A stretch of 13,493 bases of DNA. Origin: Fulvivirga aurantia (GTDB lineage: Bacteria; Bacteroidota; Bacteroidia; Cytophagales; Cyclobacteriaceae). Every line of letters begins with the position of its first letter. Position 1 is the first letter of the stretch. The notes under the pieces were generated by a model that had not been told where the DNA came from, did not search any database, and saw only the letters and a list, made by a program, of their open reading frames with translations. Of the stretch, positions 1 through 7,673 are shown in pieces. The translations under genes were made by a program, and so were the position numbers. The stretch is taken from NCBI RefSeq assembly GCF_009711475.1, contig NZ_SMMD01000883.1, positions 1 through 13,493 of the forward strand, given 5' to 3'.

Positions 1-98
1 GTGAAGTGTTTCTACTACAGAAAATACTACAAATAGTCATTTAGAGTTTTTTAAAATTTCAAGTGTTTAATACACAACATTTTGGTTAAATTCACTGC

Positions 99-941
99 AT
101 GTATTGCGTGATAAATCAACGAATGTTGAAGGAGGAGGACGCTTCTCTAGGCATAAGAGATCTTGCACTACTGCGAGGTTATGGTATTTTTGATTTCTTC
201 AGATTGTCAAAAGGAGTACCGCTATTTATCGATGATCATTTAGATCGCTTTTACGCTGCAGCTGAGAAAGTTAGACTCGATGTGCCGTATACACAGCAAG
301 AACTTAAAAGCAGAATAGGCGAGCTCCTCAACCTCAACGAAATGCCGATATCAGGGGTGAGACTCTTACTTACCGGAGGGTATACACCAGATGGGTTCGA
401 TCCCGGCCATCCCAACCTGGTGGTTACACAAGAGCCTATTTCATTCCCTTCTACAGAAAAATACACACACGGTATTAAGCTCATTACTTACGAGCACTTA
501 CGTGAAATGGCACATGTAAAAACGATCAACTACATGACTGGGGTTTGGCTGAGAAAGAAAGTGATCGAAGAAAATGCCTATGACGTAATTTATACTTATC
601 AGAATAAAGTCTTAGAGCTCACCAGAAGTAATGTATTCATTGTTGATAGTGATAACAAAATCGTCACTCCAAAGGAAAATGTGCTGATGGGTATTACCCG
701 TAAAAATCTGATCAGAGCTATTGAAGCTGATGGTGGGTATACAATTGAAGAAAGGGACGTCTCTGTAAATGAATTAGTAGAGGCAAAAGAAGCTTTTTTG
801 ACAGGCACAACTAAAAAAGTGCTACCCATTACTCAAATCGATGATAAAAAAATCGGTGGTGGTCAAGTAGGGAAAGTCACCAATAAAATGATGACATTAT
901 TTAAAAAAACTGAAAGCGATTACGTGGAGTCACACGAGTAG
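99..941 (+). CDS. PLP-dependent class IV aminotransferase (branched-chain aminotransferase / aminodeoxychorismate lyase fold)
   Basis: This 280-residue protein has the whole class IV (fold type IV) PLP enzyme layout. The N-terminal block has RGYGIFD at residues 26-32 and the phosphate-region Arg at 50 (DDHLDRF). The Schiff-base lysine is K141 in HVKTINYM. The cofactor-contacting ELTRSN lies at 173-178 and LTGTTKKVLPI at 234-244. The length is normal for the family. Members transfer amino groups between amino acids and 2-oxo acids (IlvE, D-amino acid transaminase) or lyse aminodeoxychorismate (PabC). The sequence does not let me choose among these, so I give no symbol. The enzyme is cytoplasmic, with no signal peptide. 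The ATG at 99 was chosen because the N-terminal strand that should precede the GYGIFD block starts right after it. No convincing ribosome binding site is visible. The next gene follows after 64 nt on the same strand but has no evident functional link. Confidence 0.9.
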   Translation: MYCVINQRMLKEEDASLGIRDLALLRGYGIFDFFRLSKGVPLFIDDHLDRFYAAAEKVRLDVPYTQQELKSRIGELLNLNEMPISGVRLLLTGGYTPDGFDPGHPNLVVTQEPISFPSTEKYTHGIKLITYEHLREMAHVKTINYMTGVWLRKKVIEENAYDVIYTYQNKVLELTRSNVFIVDSDNKIVTPKENVLMGITRKNLIRAIEADGGYTIEERDVSVNELVEAKEAFLTGTTKKVLPITQIDDKKIGGGQVGKVTNKMMTLFKKTESDYVESHE

Positions 942-1005
942 AAGAAAACCAGCCCATCGGTTATTAGCCTGATTTAAACTATCTTCATATAACCAGTCTG
1001 TCCAG

Positions 1006-3516
1006 ATGAGCCGAATAATTACCTTTCTGATAATAATGATCATGGGCTTCAACGTTTCCGCTCAACACTGGAGTGACTATGTCATAGCGGCTAATAAGCA
1101 GACGGAAGAAGGACATTACGACAGTAGCATTGATCTGCTCAAAAAGGCTTTATCTGCGATTGAGCCAAATGATATTTCAGGTCAGTCTTCAGTGCTTTTA
1201 AAGTTGGCTAATGTCAGTCAATTATCTGGTGACTTAATAGCAGCTAAGAAATATTATAGAAAATTATTTACCACCACAATCAATGAGCCCGGCTATTATT
1301 CCTTGTCTATGACGGGTCTATTTGGCTCAATTGAGATTTCTTTAAGCCAACGGCAGTATGATAGCACCGAGTACTATTTAAATTATGCCGATAAAGTGAA
1401 TGCTAAAAACATATCCCACCAGAAGTGGGCAGAATGGCAGATGAAAATTGACAATAGTTTGGCCATTTTATACAACAGGCGTGGACAACCACAAAGAAGT
1501 ATTGAGCTTTATCAGCGCCAGATCAAATTATTTAAAAGCCCTACCTCTGCCTTAGATTCTACACATCTGAGCGACTTACATCTCAACCTGTCTACGACCT
1601 ACATGAGTCTTTCTGCTTATAATTTGGCAGAATTTCATACCAGGGAGAGTCTTAGGCTTTTAGGAGGAAAATCCGGTGTCAAATATTTTCAAACCATTAA
1701 TAATCTGGCGAGTATCTACAGGTATACAGAACGGCTGGATTCAGCTAAGATTATGTTGAATGAGCTTGTCGCTTTAGTCGAAAACCAACCGAATGAGCCA
1801 ATAGCCTTGTATGCCACCCTACTCAATAACCTTGCAGAGATCTATTTAGATGAGGAGGAATACGATTTAGCATTGAGGTATTATGAGAAAGCGATTTCTT
1901 TTTTAAAAGACCATTACCAATCTCACACTTTCGTTTATCAACAGACACTGGTTGGTCTGGCAGAAACCTATATGTTTAGTAATGAATTGGATAAAGCAGA
2001 AAAGATTTATATCGAATCAAAAGAACTGCTTTTGTCAGATATTGCCTCAAATTTCACTTATCTATCTGAAGAGGAGCAAAGAGCTTTTTACCTCAATCTT
2101 GTATCAATTATGGAAAGTTTCGAACTATTTGCAATGATTAGAGGTGGTGCGGCCAATTGGCCCGAAATAAGTCACAATAAGCAAATTTATGGTCACTTTT
2201 TTGACTTTAGACTGGCTACAAAAGGCCTGCTGCTAAACAATTCATTTCGACTCAAAAAAGAAATACTAGCTTCCGAGGATGATGAGCTCAAAAAAAACTT
2301 TCAAGACTGGCAAGTGGTCAGAGATCAATTGGCTTCGGCTACATCTATTGATGAAAAGGAGCGATTATTGAAAAAGGCTGAAGTTTTGGAGAAAACATTG
2401 GCTCGCCAAACGCACCAGTTTGATGGCGCAAATACCCCTACAAGGTCATGGAAAGATATACGGCAAAAATTAGCTCCGGGTGAAGCTGCTGTAGAATTAA
2501 TCAGAATTTTTAACGGATTTTTTTATGTAGCGCTAATAGTAACTCCAGACACTCAAAGTCAACCGGAATTAGCACTAATTAAAGGAGAGACCGATCGTCT
2601 GTTAGAAAAGGAATATTTTAACTCCTACCATAATCACATTCAATTAAAAGTAAAAGATACCACTTCGCACCGAATCTTTTGGAAGCCGATAAAAGACACG
2701 CTGGAAGCTTATTCTGATAATCCTATAAAGAAGATCTACATAGCTGCAGATGGTATTTATAACCAAATCAATCTAAACACATTGTTCGATACTGAGTCTC
2801 AGATTCATTTGCTCGATCAGGTTGAGCTGGTTCAACTTTCAAGCCTCAACGACCTGTTCGATGCTCAGCATACAGACGTAAATAAATCTGCGCTACTGAT
2901 TGGGCGGCCCGACTTCTCTAATACAGAATTTGCAGATTTGAAAGCCACTGAAGATGAGGTGAAAAATATCAATACTATCTTAAATCAAAACGGAATTGAA
3001 TCCCGCTATTTTACCGGAAGTATAGCCAGTGAGTCACTGTTAAAATCATTGGATAAACTACCCGGTATCTTGCATTTTGCCACCCATGGATACTTTGTTG
3101 AAGGGGAAGAAGAGCAATCTCTGGTCGATTATATGTTACAATCAGGTATAGTGCTCTCGGCACCAGAGCCGAGCAAGGAAGATGGTATTCTTACAGCTTA
3201 TGAAATGACTAATTTGAATATGGCAAACACAGAGCTTGTGGTCTTATCTGCCTGCGAAACTGGCCTTGGTAAGGTCGAAGCCAGGGAAGGTGTCTATGGC
3301 TTACAAAGAGCGGTGCATATCGCAGGGGCGAGAGCAATTATTATGAGTTTATGGAAAGTAGACGACCAGGCAACCAGTGAATTGATGACACACTTCTATA
3401 CCAACTGGTTAAGCATGGGAGATAAAAGAGCGGCTTTTATTGAAGCTCAACAGCAATTAAGAAAAAAGCACCCCGAGCCATATTACTGGGGCGCTTTTGT
3501 GTTGGTAGGTGATTAA
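1006..3516 (+). CDS. Exported TPR-CHAT protein (caspase-like peptidase domain)
   Basis: This 836-residue protein opens with a hydrophobic segment ending FNVSAQ (residues 1-20), a likely signal peptide with cleavage before HWSD. Residues about 27-345 form TPR-like helical repeats (A/L-x-x-Y/A patterns; clear units near 150-180, 228-258, 270-303 and 312-345). A helical linker with ATKGLLL (404-410) follows, then a C-terminal CHAT domain from about 560 to the end. The CHAT domain keeps the caspase-type dyad: His694 in HFATHG and Cys750 in VVLSACETG. The usual SLWKVDD (781-787) and terminal YYWGAFVLVGD are also present. Known CHAT proteins are clan CD peptidases; TPR-CHAT proteins can be activated by partner binding at the TPRs, as in the gRAMP/Craspase system. 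No CRISPR or effector partner lies nearby. The leader places it in the periplasm or at the envelope. There is no type IX sorting domain. Substrate and role are unknown. Confidence 0.9.
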   Translation: MSRIITFLIIMIMGFNVSAQHWSDYVIAANKQTEEGHYDSSIDLLKKALSAIEPNDISGQSSVLLKLANVSQLSGDLIAAKKYYRKLFTTTINEPGYYSLSMTGLFGSIEISLSQRQYDSTEYYLNYADKVNAKNISHQKWAEWQMKIDNSLAILYNRRGQPQRSIELYQRQIKLFKSPTSALDSTHLSDLHLNLSTTYMSLSAYNLAEFHTRESLRLLGGKSGVKYFQTINNLASIYRYTERLDSAKIMLNELVALVENQPNEPIALYATLLNNLAEIYLDEEEYDLALRYYEKAISFLKDHYQSHTFVYQQTLVGLAETYMFSNELDKAEKIYIESKELLLSDIASNFTYLSEEEQRAFYLNLVSIMESFELFAMIRGGAANWPEISHNKQIYGHFFDFRLATKGLLLNNSFRLKKEILASEDDELKKNFQDWQVVRDQLASATSIDEKERLLKKAEVLEKTLARQTHQFDGANTPTRSWKDIRQKLAPGEAAVELIRIFNGFFYVALIVTPDTQSQPELALIKGETDRLLEKEYFNSYHNHIQLKVKDTTSHRIFWKPIKDTLEAYSDNPIKKIYIAADGIYNQINLNTLFDTESQIHLLDQVELVQLSSLNDLFDAQHTDVNKSALLIGRPDFSNTEFADLKATEDEVKNINTILNQNGIESRYFTGSIASESLLKSLDKLPGILHFATHGYFVEGEEEQSLVDYMLQSGIVLSAPEPSKEDGILTAYEMTNLNMANTELVVLSACETGLGKVEAREGVYGLQRAVHIAGARAIIMSLWKVDDQATSELMTHFYTNWLSMGDKRAAFIEAQQQLRKKHPEPYYWGAFVLVGD

Positions 3517-3532
3517 ATCACCCAGTTTTATT
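3508..3532 (+). terminator. Possible terminator built over the stop codon of the CHAT gene
   Basis: GGTGAT (3508-3513) pairs perfectly with ATCACC (3517-3522). The three-base loop is the TAA stop codon itself, and a T-rich run (TTTTATTT, 3526-3533) follows. The stem is only 6 bp, so termination would be modest. The gene converges on hpf, whose stop lies about 20 nt beyond. Confidence 0.4.
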
Positions 3533-3541
3533 TAGGTGCAA

Positions 3542-3844
3542 TTAACGCTTGGCGTATTGCTTTTCCTTAGTTTTTTTAATCTGCCTTTTGATTTTATCTA
3601 CTGCTTTGGCAATCGACTCATCAAACTTCTCCGATCTGTGATCTGCATATAATGACGGACCAGGTATAAATACCTTAATCTCAGCGATTTTGGTTTCTTC
3701 CTCGTCATCGTTTACCGACTTGAGGTATACATCTATACCTGTGATGTTGTCATGCAACTCATGAATCTCACTTAGTTGAGATTCCAAATAGCTTTTTAGT
3801 TCGTCAGTAGCGTCAAAACCTACTGTTTGAATATCGTATTTCAT
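3542..3844 (-). CDS. hpf: Ribosome hibernation promoting factor, short HPF/RaiA family (S30AE)
   Basis: This 100-residue protein matches the compact S30AE/sigma-54 modulation fold. It opens with MKYDIQTVGFDAT, then the helix DELKSYLESQLSEI, two strands (ITGIDVYLKSV, KIAEIKVFIPGP), then SLYADHRSEKFDESIAKAVDKIKRQIKKTKEK. The closing helix is rich in Lys and Arg, as expected for 16S rRNA binding. Family members bind the 30S decoding centre in slow growth or stationary phase and block tRNA and mRNA binding; long forms add a dimerisation domain that is absent here. The gene lies 103 nt downstream of aspS on the same strand, so it could be co-transcribed. A near-consensus promoter element in the gap suggests it may also be transcribed alone. 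It converges with the CHAT gene. Confidence 0.9.
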   Translation of the reverse strand: MKYDIQTVGFDATDELKSYLESQLSEIHELHDNITGIDVYLKSVNDDEEETKIAEIKVFIPGPSLYADHRSEKFDESIAKAVDKIKRQIKKTKEKQYAKR

Positions 3845-3874
3845 AATCGTTAGTTTCTTTTAGTTCTACTCTAA

Positions 3875-3882
3875 CAACTATA
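3875..3882 (-). promoter_or_regulatory. Weak candidate -7 element for hpf
   Basis: On the minus strand this reads TATAGTTG, matching the Bacteroidota TAnnTTTG element at 7 of 8 positions, about 30 nt upstream of the hpf ATG. No good TTTG-type -33 element is placed upstream of it, so this is only a suggestion. Confidence 0.25.
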
Positions 3883-3947
3883 AAACAAGCCGTTTGTTAC
3901 CGAATTTTCAGGTTTATTCTTTTAGAATCTTCCCAAATGAAGCACGT

Positions 3948-5696
3948 TTATTTTTTAAGTGCGATGGCTAATTCGTCAAGCTGCTCGTTACTTACAGCAC
4001 TAGGTGAGTCTATCATTACATCTCTACCCGCATTGTTTTTAGGGAAAGCAATGTAATCTCTGATAGAGTCAGAACCACCGAATAAAGAGCAAAGCCTGTC
4101 AAAACCAAAAGCGATACCACCGTGTGGAGGAGCACCATATTCGAAGGCATCCATTAAGAAACCAAACTGAGCTTTAGCCTCTTCATCACTGAAGCCTAAG
4201 AGCTTAAACATTTGCTGTTGAAGTCCTCTGTCGTGAATTCTTATTGATCCACCACCTACTTCAACACCGTTGATTACCATATCGTAAGCATTGGCTCTTA
4301 CTCCACCTGGAGCAGACTCTAGTTTGTCAAAATCCTCGGCCAGAGGAGAAGTAAACGGGTGGTGCATCGCGTGGTATCTTTCTGTATCTTCATCCCACTC
4401 CAGTAGAGGGAAGTCAAGTACCCAAAGCACCTTATAAATATTCTTATCTCTCAGGCCAAGTTCGCTGCCCATATGTAGGCGAAGCTCATTCATTGCCTTT
4501 CTCGTGTGGTCAATATCACCGCTCAATACAAGAAGCAAATCACCAGGTTTTGCATTGCACTTAGTGGCCCACTCAGCCAGGTCTTCCTGAGAGTAAAACT
4601 TGTCTACAGAAGATTTGTAGCTGCCATCTGCATTGCATTTTACATATACCAATCCTTTAGCGCCAACCTGTGGTTTTCTCACGAAATCTGTTAATGCATC
4701 CAGTTGCTTTCGTGTGTATTCGGCACATCCTTCGGCCTTGATACCTAATACAAGCTCAGCGCTGTCAAATACATTAAAACCTTTGCCCTGAGCAACATCA
4801 TTAAGCTCAACAAATTGCATGTCAAATCGGGTGTCGGGCTTATCTGAGCCATATAATCTCATGGCATCCGCATAGCTCATACGATCAATTTGCTCAATGT
4901 CGATGCCTTTTACACTTTTAAATAAATGCTTTACGAGACCTTCAAAAGTGCCGAGTACATCTTCACGCTCAACAAAAGACATTTCGCAGTCTATCTGAGT
5001 AAACTCCGGTTGTCTGTCGGCTCTCAGATCTTCATCTCTAAAGCATTTAACCAACTGAAAGTATTTATCGAAACCAGATACCATAAGCAGCTGCTTAAAG
5101 GTCTGTGGAGACTGTGGCAAAGCATAAAATTGTCCTTCGTTCATACGAGAAGGTACAATAAAATCTCTGGCTCCCTCAGGGGTTGATTTTATCAAAACAG
5201 GCGTTTCTACTTCCATAAAATCGGCCTGATCTAAAAATGCACGTGTTTGCTGCATCATACGATGGCGTAGTTGCAATTTCTCACGCACTGTATTTCTACG
5301 TAGGTCGAGGTAGCGGTACTTCATTCTTAAGTCTTCACCACCATCGGTTTCGTTTTCAATAGTAAAAGGAGGAGTCTTAGAAGCATTGAGTACTTCAAGA
5401 TCAGTCACTTTTATTTCTATATCACCGGTAGGTATTTTGTCGTTTTTGCTGTGACGCTCCACAACAGTACCAGTAGCTTTTATCACAAACTCACGGCCTA
5501 GTTTTGTTGCTTTTTCGAAAAGCGATTTCTCAGTTTCTCCTTCTTCGAAGATCAATTGAGTAATACCATATTTGTCGCGTAAATCGACCCACAATACACT
5601 ACCTTTATTTCTTACACGTTGTACCCATCCACAAAGGACTGTTTCTTGTGAGGCATTATCAATTCTTAATTCTCCGCAAGTATGTGTTCTTAGCAT
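3948..5696 (-). CDS. aspS: Aspartyl-tRNA synthetase, bacterial type
   Basis: This 582-residue enzyme charges tRNA-Asp with aspartate using ATP. It starts with [11 protein letters not shown], the usual bacterial AspRS opening. The OB-fold anticodon-binding domain follows ([20 protein letters not shown], 22-41). The class II catalytic core has motif 1 around FMEVETPVL (160-168), QSPQ at 195-198, motif 2 [18 protein letters not shown] (219-236) and motif 3 GIAFGFDR (527-534). The insertion at roughly 290-410 is the GAD domain specific to bacterial AspRS. Length is typical and no key residue is missing. Whether it also charges tRNA-Asn cannot be judged from one window. The ATG at 5696 sits about 20 nt downstream of the expected start of transcription from a good Bacteroidota promoter. 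hpf lies downstream on the same strand. Confidence 0.98.
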   Translation of the reverse strand: MLRTHTCGELRIDNASQETVLCGWVQRVRNKGSVLWVDLRDKYGITQLIFEEGETEKSLFEKATKLGREFVIKATGTVVERHSKNDKIPTGDIEIKVTDLEVLNASKTPPFTIENETDGGEDLRMKYRYLDLRRNTVREKLQLRHRMMQQTRAFLDQADFMEVETPVLIKSTPEGARDFIVPSRMNEGQFYALPQSPQTFKQLLMVSGFDKYFQLVKCFRDEDLRADRQPEFTQIDCEMSFVEREDVLGTFEGLVKHLFKSVKGIDIEQIDRMSYADAMRLYGSDKPDTRFDMQFVELNDVAQGKGFNVFDSAELVLGIKAEGCAEYTRKQLDALTDFVRKPQVGAKGLVYVKCNADGSYKSSVDKFYSQEDLAEWATKCNAKPGDLLLVLSGDIDHTRKAMNELRLHMGSELGLRDKNIYKVLWVLDFPLLEWDEDTERYHAMHHPFTSPLAEDFDKLESAPGGVRANAYDMVINGVEVGGGSIRIHDRGLQQQMFKLLGFSDEEAKAQFGFLMDAFEYGAPPHGGIAFGFDRLCSLFGGSDSIRDYIAFPKNNAGRDVMIDSPSAVSNEQLDELAIALKK

Positions 5697-5711
5697 GCTA
5701 AAATTTTTAAT

Positions 5712-5744
5712 TTTGGAGGCGCAAAGTTAATGGTATTAATTTTG
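5712..5744 (+). promoter_or_regulatory. Promoter for the 5781 gene and tadA (TTTG-N21-TAATTTTG)
   Basis: TTTG at 5712-5715 and TAATTTTG at 5737-5744 (exact TAnnTTTG) are 21 nt apart, at the long end of the normal range. The start of transcription would fall near 5750, about 30 nt before the ATG at 5781. A second exact TAATTTTG lies at 5708-5715 but has no obvious -33 partner. Confidence 0.5.
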
Positions 5745-5752
5745 GTTAGAAA
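5722..5752 (-). promoter_or_regulatory. aspS promoter (TTTC-N19-TAACTTTG)
   Basis: Read on the minus strand, TAACTTTG (5729-5722) matches the TAnnTTTG -7 element of Bacteroidota exactly. It is preceded at 19 nt by TTTC (5752-5749), one base off the TTTG -33 element. The predicted start near 5716 leaves a leader of about 20 nt before aspS. It overlaps the promoter pointing the other way. Confidence 0.6.
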
Positions 5753-5780
5753 CTAGATAGAATAAAATTCAGATAAAGAA

Positions 5781-6338
5781 ATGTCAAAAATATTAATTGT
5801 ATTGGGTCTGGTGAGCTTTCTTGGCCTGGAGCAGGATAAGCTGGTAAAGACAAAAGTAAACGATCATATCACTGTGTCTTTGCCTGAAGATTTCTTTCCA
5901 ATGTCTAGCAGCGACCTGGCACAACGCTTCCCTTCCGTAAGACAGCCCATAGGGGCTTATACTAACATGGAGCGTATTGTTGATTTTAGCATAAAGCAGT
6001 CTGCCACGCAATGGCGATCTTCTGATATTGAAATAGCCAAAGGATTTTTCAAGGCTAGTTTGGTCAACTTATACGATCGGGTAAAGATTCTAAAAGAAGA
6101 GATTACCACTATTGATAAAAAGCAATTCATTGTTTTTGAGATGGAAACACGCATCAATGGTGATAAATTTTCGCTAGATCAGAAAGACCCTGTGAGAAGC
6201 TATATTTACGTGCAATATTTACTTATAAATGGTAAGACGTTGGTGTTTGCTTTCAACAGCCCAATTCAAATGAAAGAGGAGTGGCAACCTATGGTTGAAG
6301 AGATGATGCAATCGATCAAAGTAAAAAAGAGCGTATAG
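5781..6338 (+). CDS. Small exported protein of unknown function
   Basis: This 185-residue protein is not assigned to a named family. Residues 3-16 (KILIVLGLVSFLGL) are hydrophobic and look like a short signal peptide, without a clear AxA-type cleavage site. The rest alternates strands and helices: an early PEDFFPMSSSDLAQRFPS (35-52), then SIKQSATQW (70-78), then a helix from about 84-106 (IAKGFFKASLVNLYDR). Strand pairs follow (KKQFIVFEMETRINGD, YIYVQYLLINGKTLVFAFNSP) and a closing helix EEWQPMVEEMMQSIKV. This resembles the Mog1/PsbP-like alpha-beta fold of many small exported proteins, but that is judgement by eye. No catalytic motif or lipobox is seen. The stop is 3 nt before the tadA ATG, so the two genes are almost certainly one transcript. 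That need not mean a shared function. Confidence 0.8.
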   Translation: MSKILIVLGLVSFLGLEQDKLVKTKVNDHITVSLPEDFFPMSSSDLAQRFPSVRQPIGAYTNMERIVDFSIKQSATQWRSSDIEIAKGFFKASLVNLYDRVKILKEEITTIDKKQFIVFEMETRINGDKFSLDQKDPVRSYIYVQYLLINGKTLVFAFNSPIQMKEEWQPMVEEMMQSIKVKKSV

Positions 6339-6341
6339 CCG

Positions 6342-6794
6342 ATGTCTCTTACCATACATAGTGACGAACACTTTATGAAGGAAGCCTTAAAGCAGGCTCG
6401 CATGGCTGCTGAAGAGGGCGAAATACCAATAGGAGCGGTGGTGGTCGCTAATAAGCAGATCATAGCAAGAGCTTATAACCAGACCGAAAGACTAAATGAT
6501 CCTACCGCGCATGCCGAAATGCTCGCACTTACAGCAGCCACCAATTACCTCGGAACAAAATACCTTGTCGACTGTTCCCTCTATGTAACTTTAGAGCCTT
6601 GCGGTATGTGCGCAGGTGCCTTATACTGGTCACAAATCGGGAAGCTAATTTATGCAGCGAGAGATGAGAAAAGGGGCTTTAATTTTATAAATCCCAAACT
6701 TATTCACCCGAAAACAGAAGTAGTACAAGGGCCCTACTCCACGGAGGCAGGGCAGCTAGTGACAGACTTTTTTAAAAAGTTACGCAACACATAG
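6342..6794 (+). CDS. tadA: tRNA-specific adenosine deaminase (A34 to inosine), TadA family
   Basis: This 150-residue zinc deaminase has the TadA/cytidine deaminase signature. HAE at 57-59 gives the zinc-binding His57 and the proton-shuttling Glu59. PCGMCAGAL gives the zinc ligands Cys87 and Cys90. Around these are GEIPIGAVVV (26-35), a typical TadA substrate-pocket strand, and RGFNFINPKLIHPKTEV (111-127). Family members convert wobble adenosine-34 of tRNA-Arg(ACG) to inosine so it can read CGU, CGC and CGA. Length and motifs fit TadA well; a guanine or other nucleoside deaminase is a less likely alternative. The gene begins 3 nt after the preceding stop (TAG CCG ATG) without a Shine-Dalgarno sequence, so its translation is probably coupled to that gene. 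Confidence 0.88.
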   Translation: MSLTIHSDEHFMKEALKQARMAAEEGEIPIGAVVVANKQIIARAYNQTERLNDPTAHAEMLALTAATNYLGTKYLVDCSLYVTLEPCGMCAGALYWSQIGKLIYAARDEKRGFNFINPKLIHPKTEVVQGPYSTEAGQLVTDFFKKLRNT

Positions 6795-6797
6795 ACA

Positions 6798-6825
6798 TAA
6801 CTGATAGCAGCATAAATATTAGTTA
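6798..6825 (+). terminator. Weak hairpin after tadA
   Basis: TAACTGATA (6798-6806) pairs with TATTAGTTA (6817-6825), a 9-bp AT-rich stem with one G-U pair and a 10-nt loop. The nearest T run (6837-6841) is 11 nt further on, so it is at best a poor intrinsic terminator for tadA. Confidence 0.25.
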
Positions 6826-6838
6826 ACAAGAAGGACTT

Positions 6839-6867
6839 TTTGTTGACCCATCGTCTATGTATATTTG
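6839..6867 (+). promoter_or_regulatory. Superoxide dismutase promoter (TTTG-N17-TATATTTG)
   Basis: TTTG (6839-6842) and an exact TAnnTTTG element, TATATTTG (6860-6867), are 17 nt apart. This gives a good housekeeping promoter of the Bacteroidota type, with a start expected near 6873 and a leader of about 34 nt. The leader carries a short tandem repeat (AAACCAATA twice, 6884-6901) just before the ATG. Confidence 0.65.
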
Positions 6868-6906
6868 AAATAAATAGATTGTTAAACCAATAAAACCAAT
6901 AAAATT

Positions 6907-7512
6907 ATGGCTTTCGAATTACCTGATTTACCATACGCACACGATGCATTAGAACCACACATTGATGCAAGAACTATGGAGATCCACCATGGTAAACACC
7001 ATGCAGGTTATACAAGTAAATTAAACGGTGCGATAGAAGGCACTGATATGGAAGGAAAATCTATTGAAGATTTACTAAAAAACCATAGCGATAATAATGC
7101 AGTAAGAAACAACGGAGGAGGGTATTATAACCACGACCTTTTCTGGCAAGTAATGTCTCCAAATGGTGGTGGTGAACCTTCTGGTGATCTTGCCAATGCA
7201 ATTAACGAGGCGTATGGATCATTTGATAAGTTTAAGGAAGAGTTTGCTAATGCAGCAGCTACCAGATTTGGTTCTGGTTGGGCCTGGGTTTGTGTACACC
7301 AGGGAGGTAAAGTAGAAATTTGTTCTTCTCCTAACCAGGACAATCCATTAATGCCAAATGTAGGTTGCGGAGGCACACCTATTTTAGGTATCGATGTATG
7401 GGAGCATGCTTACTACCTTAATTATCAAAACCGCAGACCAGATTATATTTCAGCATTCTGGAATGTTGTAAACTGGGATGAGGTTTCTAAAAGATATGCT
7501 TCTGGTAAGTAA
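6907..7512 (+). CDS. sod: Superoxide dismutase, Fe/Mn family (Mn-like signature)
   Basis: This 201-residue enzyme disproportionates superoxide to oxygen and hydrogen peroxide. The four metal ligands are all present: His27 in MEIHHGKHH, His76 in YYNHDLFW, and Asp163 and His167 in DVWEHAYY. The second-shell residues lean towards manganese: NNGGG (68-72) before the second ligand where Fe enzymes have NNAAQ, and the Gln in PNQDNPLMP (142-150). Metal use cannot be settled from sequence, and cambialistic enzymes are known in this phylum. No signal peptide is seen, so it is cytoplasmic. It has its own promoter and strong terminator and is probably a single-gene transcript separate from tadA. The ATG at 6907 gives the standard [19 protein letters not shown] start. 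Confidence 0.97.
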   Translation: MAFELPDLPYAHDALEPHIDARTMEIHHGKHHAGYTSKLNGAIEGTDMEGKSIEDLLKNHSDNNAVRNNGGGYYNHDLFWQVMSPNGGGEPSGDLANAINEAYGSFDKFKEEFANAAATRFGSGWAWVCVHQGGKVEICSSPNQDNPLMPNVGCGGTPILGIDVWEHAYYLNYQNRRPDYISAFWNVVNWDEVSKRYASGK

Positions 7513-7538
7513 TTAGAAGTACCATATAGAAATAAAAC

Positions 7539-7575
7539 AAAAGTCCTCCGGTGAGTGTCATCGGAGGACTTTTTT
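7539..7575 (+). terminator. Strong, bidirectional intrinsic terminator between sod and the protease gene
   Basis: AAAAGTCCTCCG (7539-7550) pairs with CGGAGGACTTTT (7562-7573) over 12 bp. The stem continues inward through G-U, U-A, G-C and A-U pairs to a GUG loop (7555-7557), about 16 bp in all. Six Ts (7570-7575) end it on the plus strand. On the minus strand the same hairpin is followed by TTTTGTTTTATTTC, so it can also end transcripts of the converging subtilase gene. Confidence 0.92.
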
Positions 7576-7673
7576 GGTTTAGGGCTGCAAATAAAAGGTT
7601 CATTATTAACAGCATTCAAGATGAAAGAATAGCAGCCCCAACCCTAAGGTCGAGGCTACGCTACAAGCCAACT

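Noticed and set aside
1..36. Eleven open codons before a TAG at the left edge that could be the tail of an upstream gene
   Set aside because: It is too short to test, and other frames are equally possible. The rest of 37-98 shows no clear promoter or hairpin.
1006..3516. CHAT protein as part of a CRISPR-guided caspase (Craspase-like) or gasdermin defence system
   Set aside because: There is no gRAMP/Cas7 fusion, CRISPR array or gasdermin-like gene nearby, and the protein carries an export signal. Neighbours are housekeeping genes.
3916..3928. ATTCTTTTAGAAT palindrome downstream of aspS
   Set aside because: It has only a 5-bp AT stem and no T run on the aspS strand, so it is not a convincing terminator or operator.
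7576..7643. Long-range inverted repeat GGTT..GGGCTGC / GCAGCCC..AACC just past the sod terminator
   Set aside because: The arms are 7 plus 4 bp with an internal loop and a 43-nt spacer. There is no T tract and no mobile-element gene or target duplication, so chance pairing is likely.
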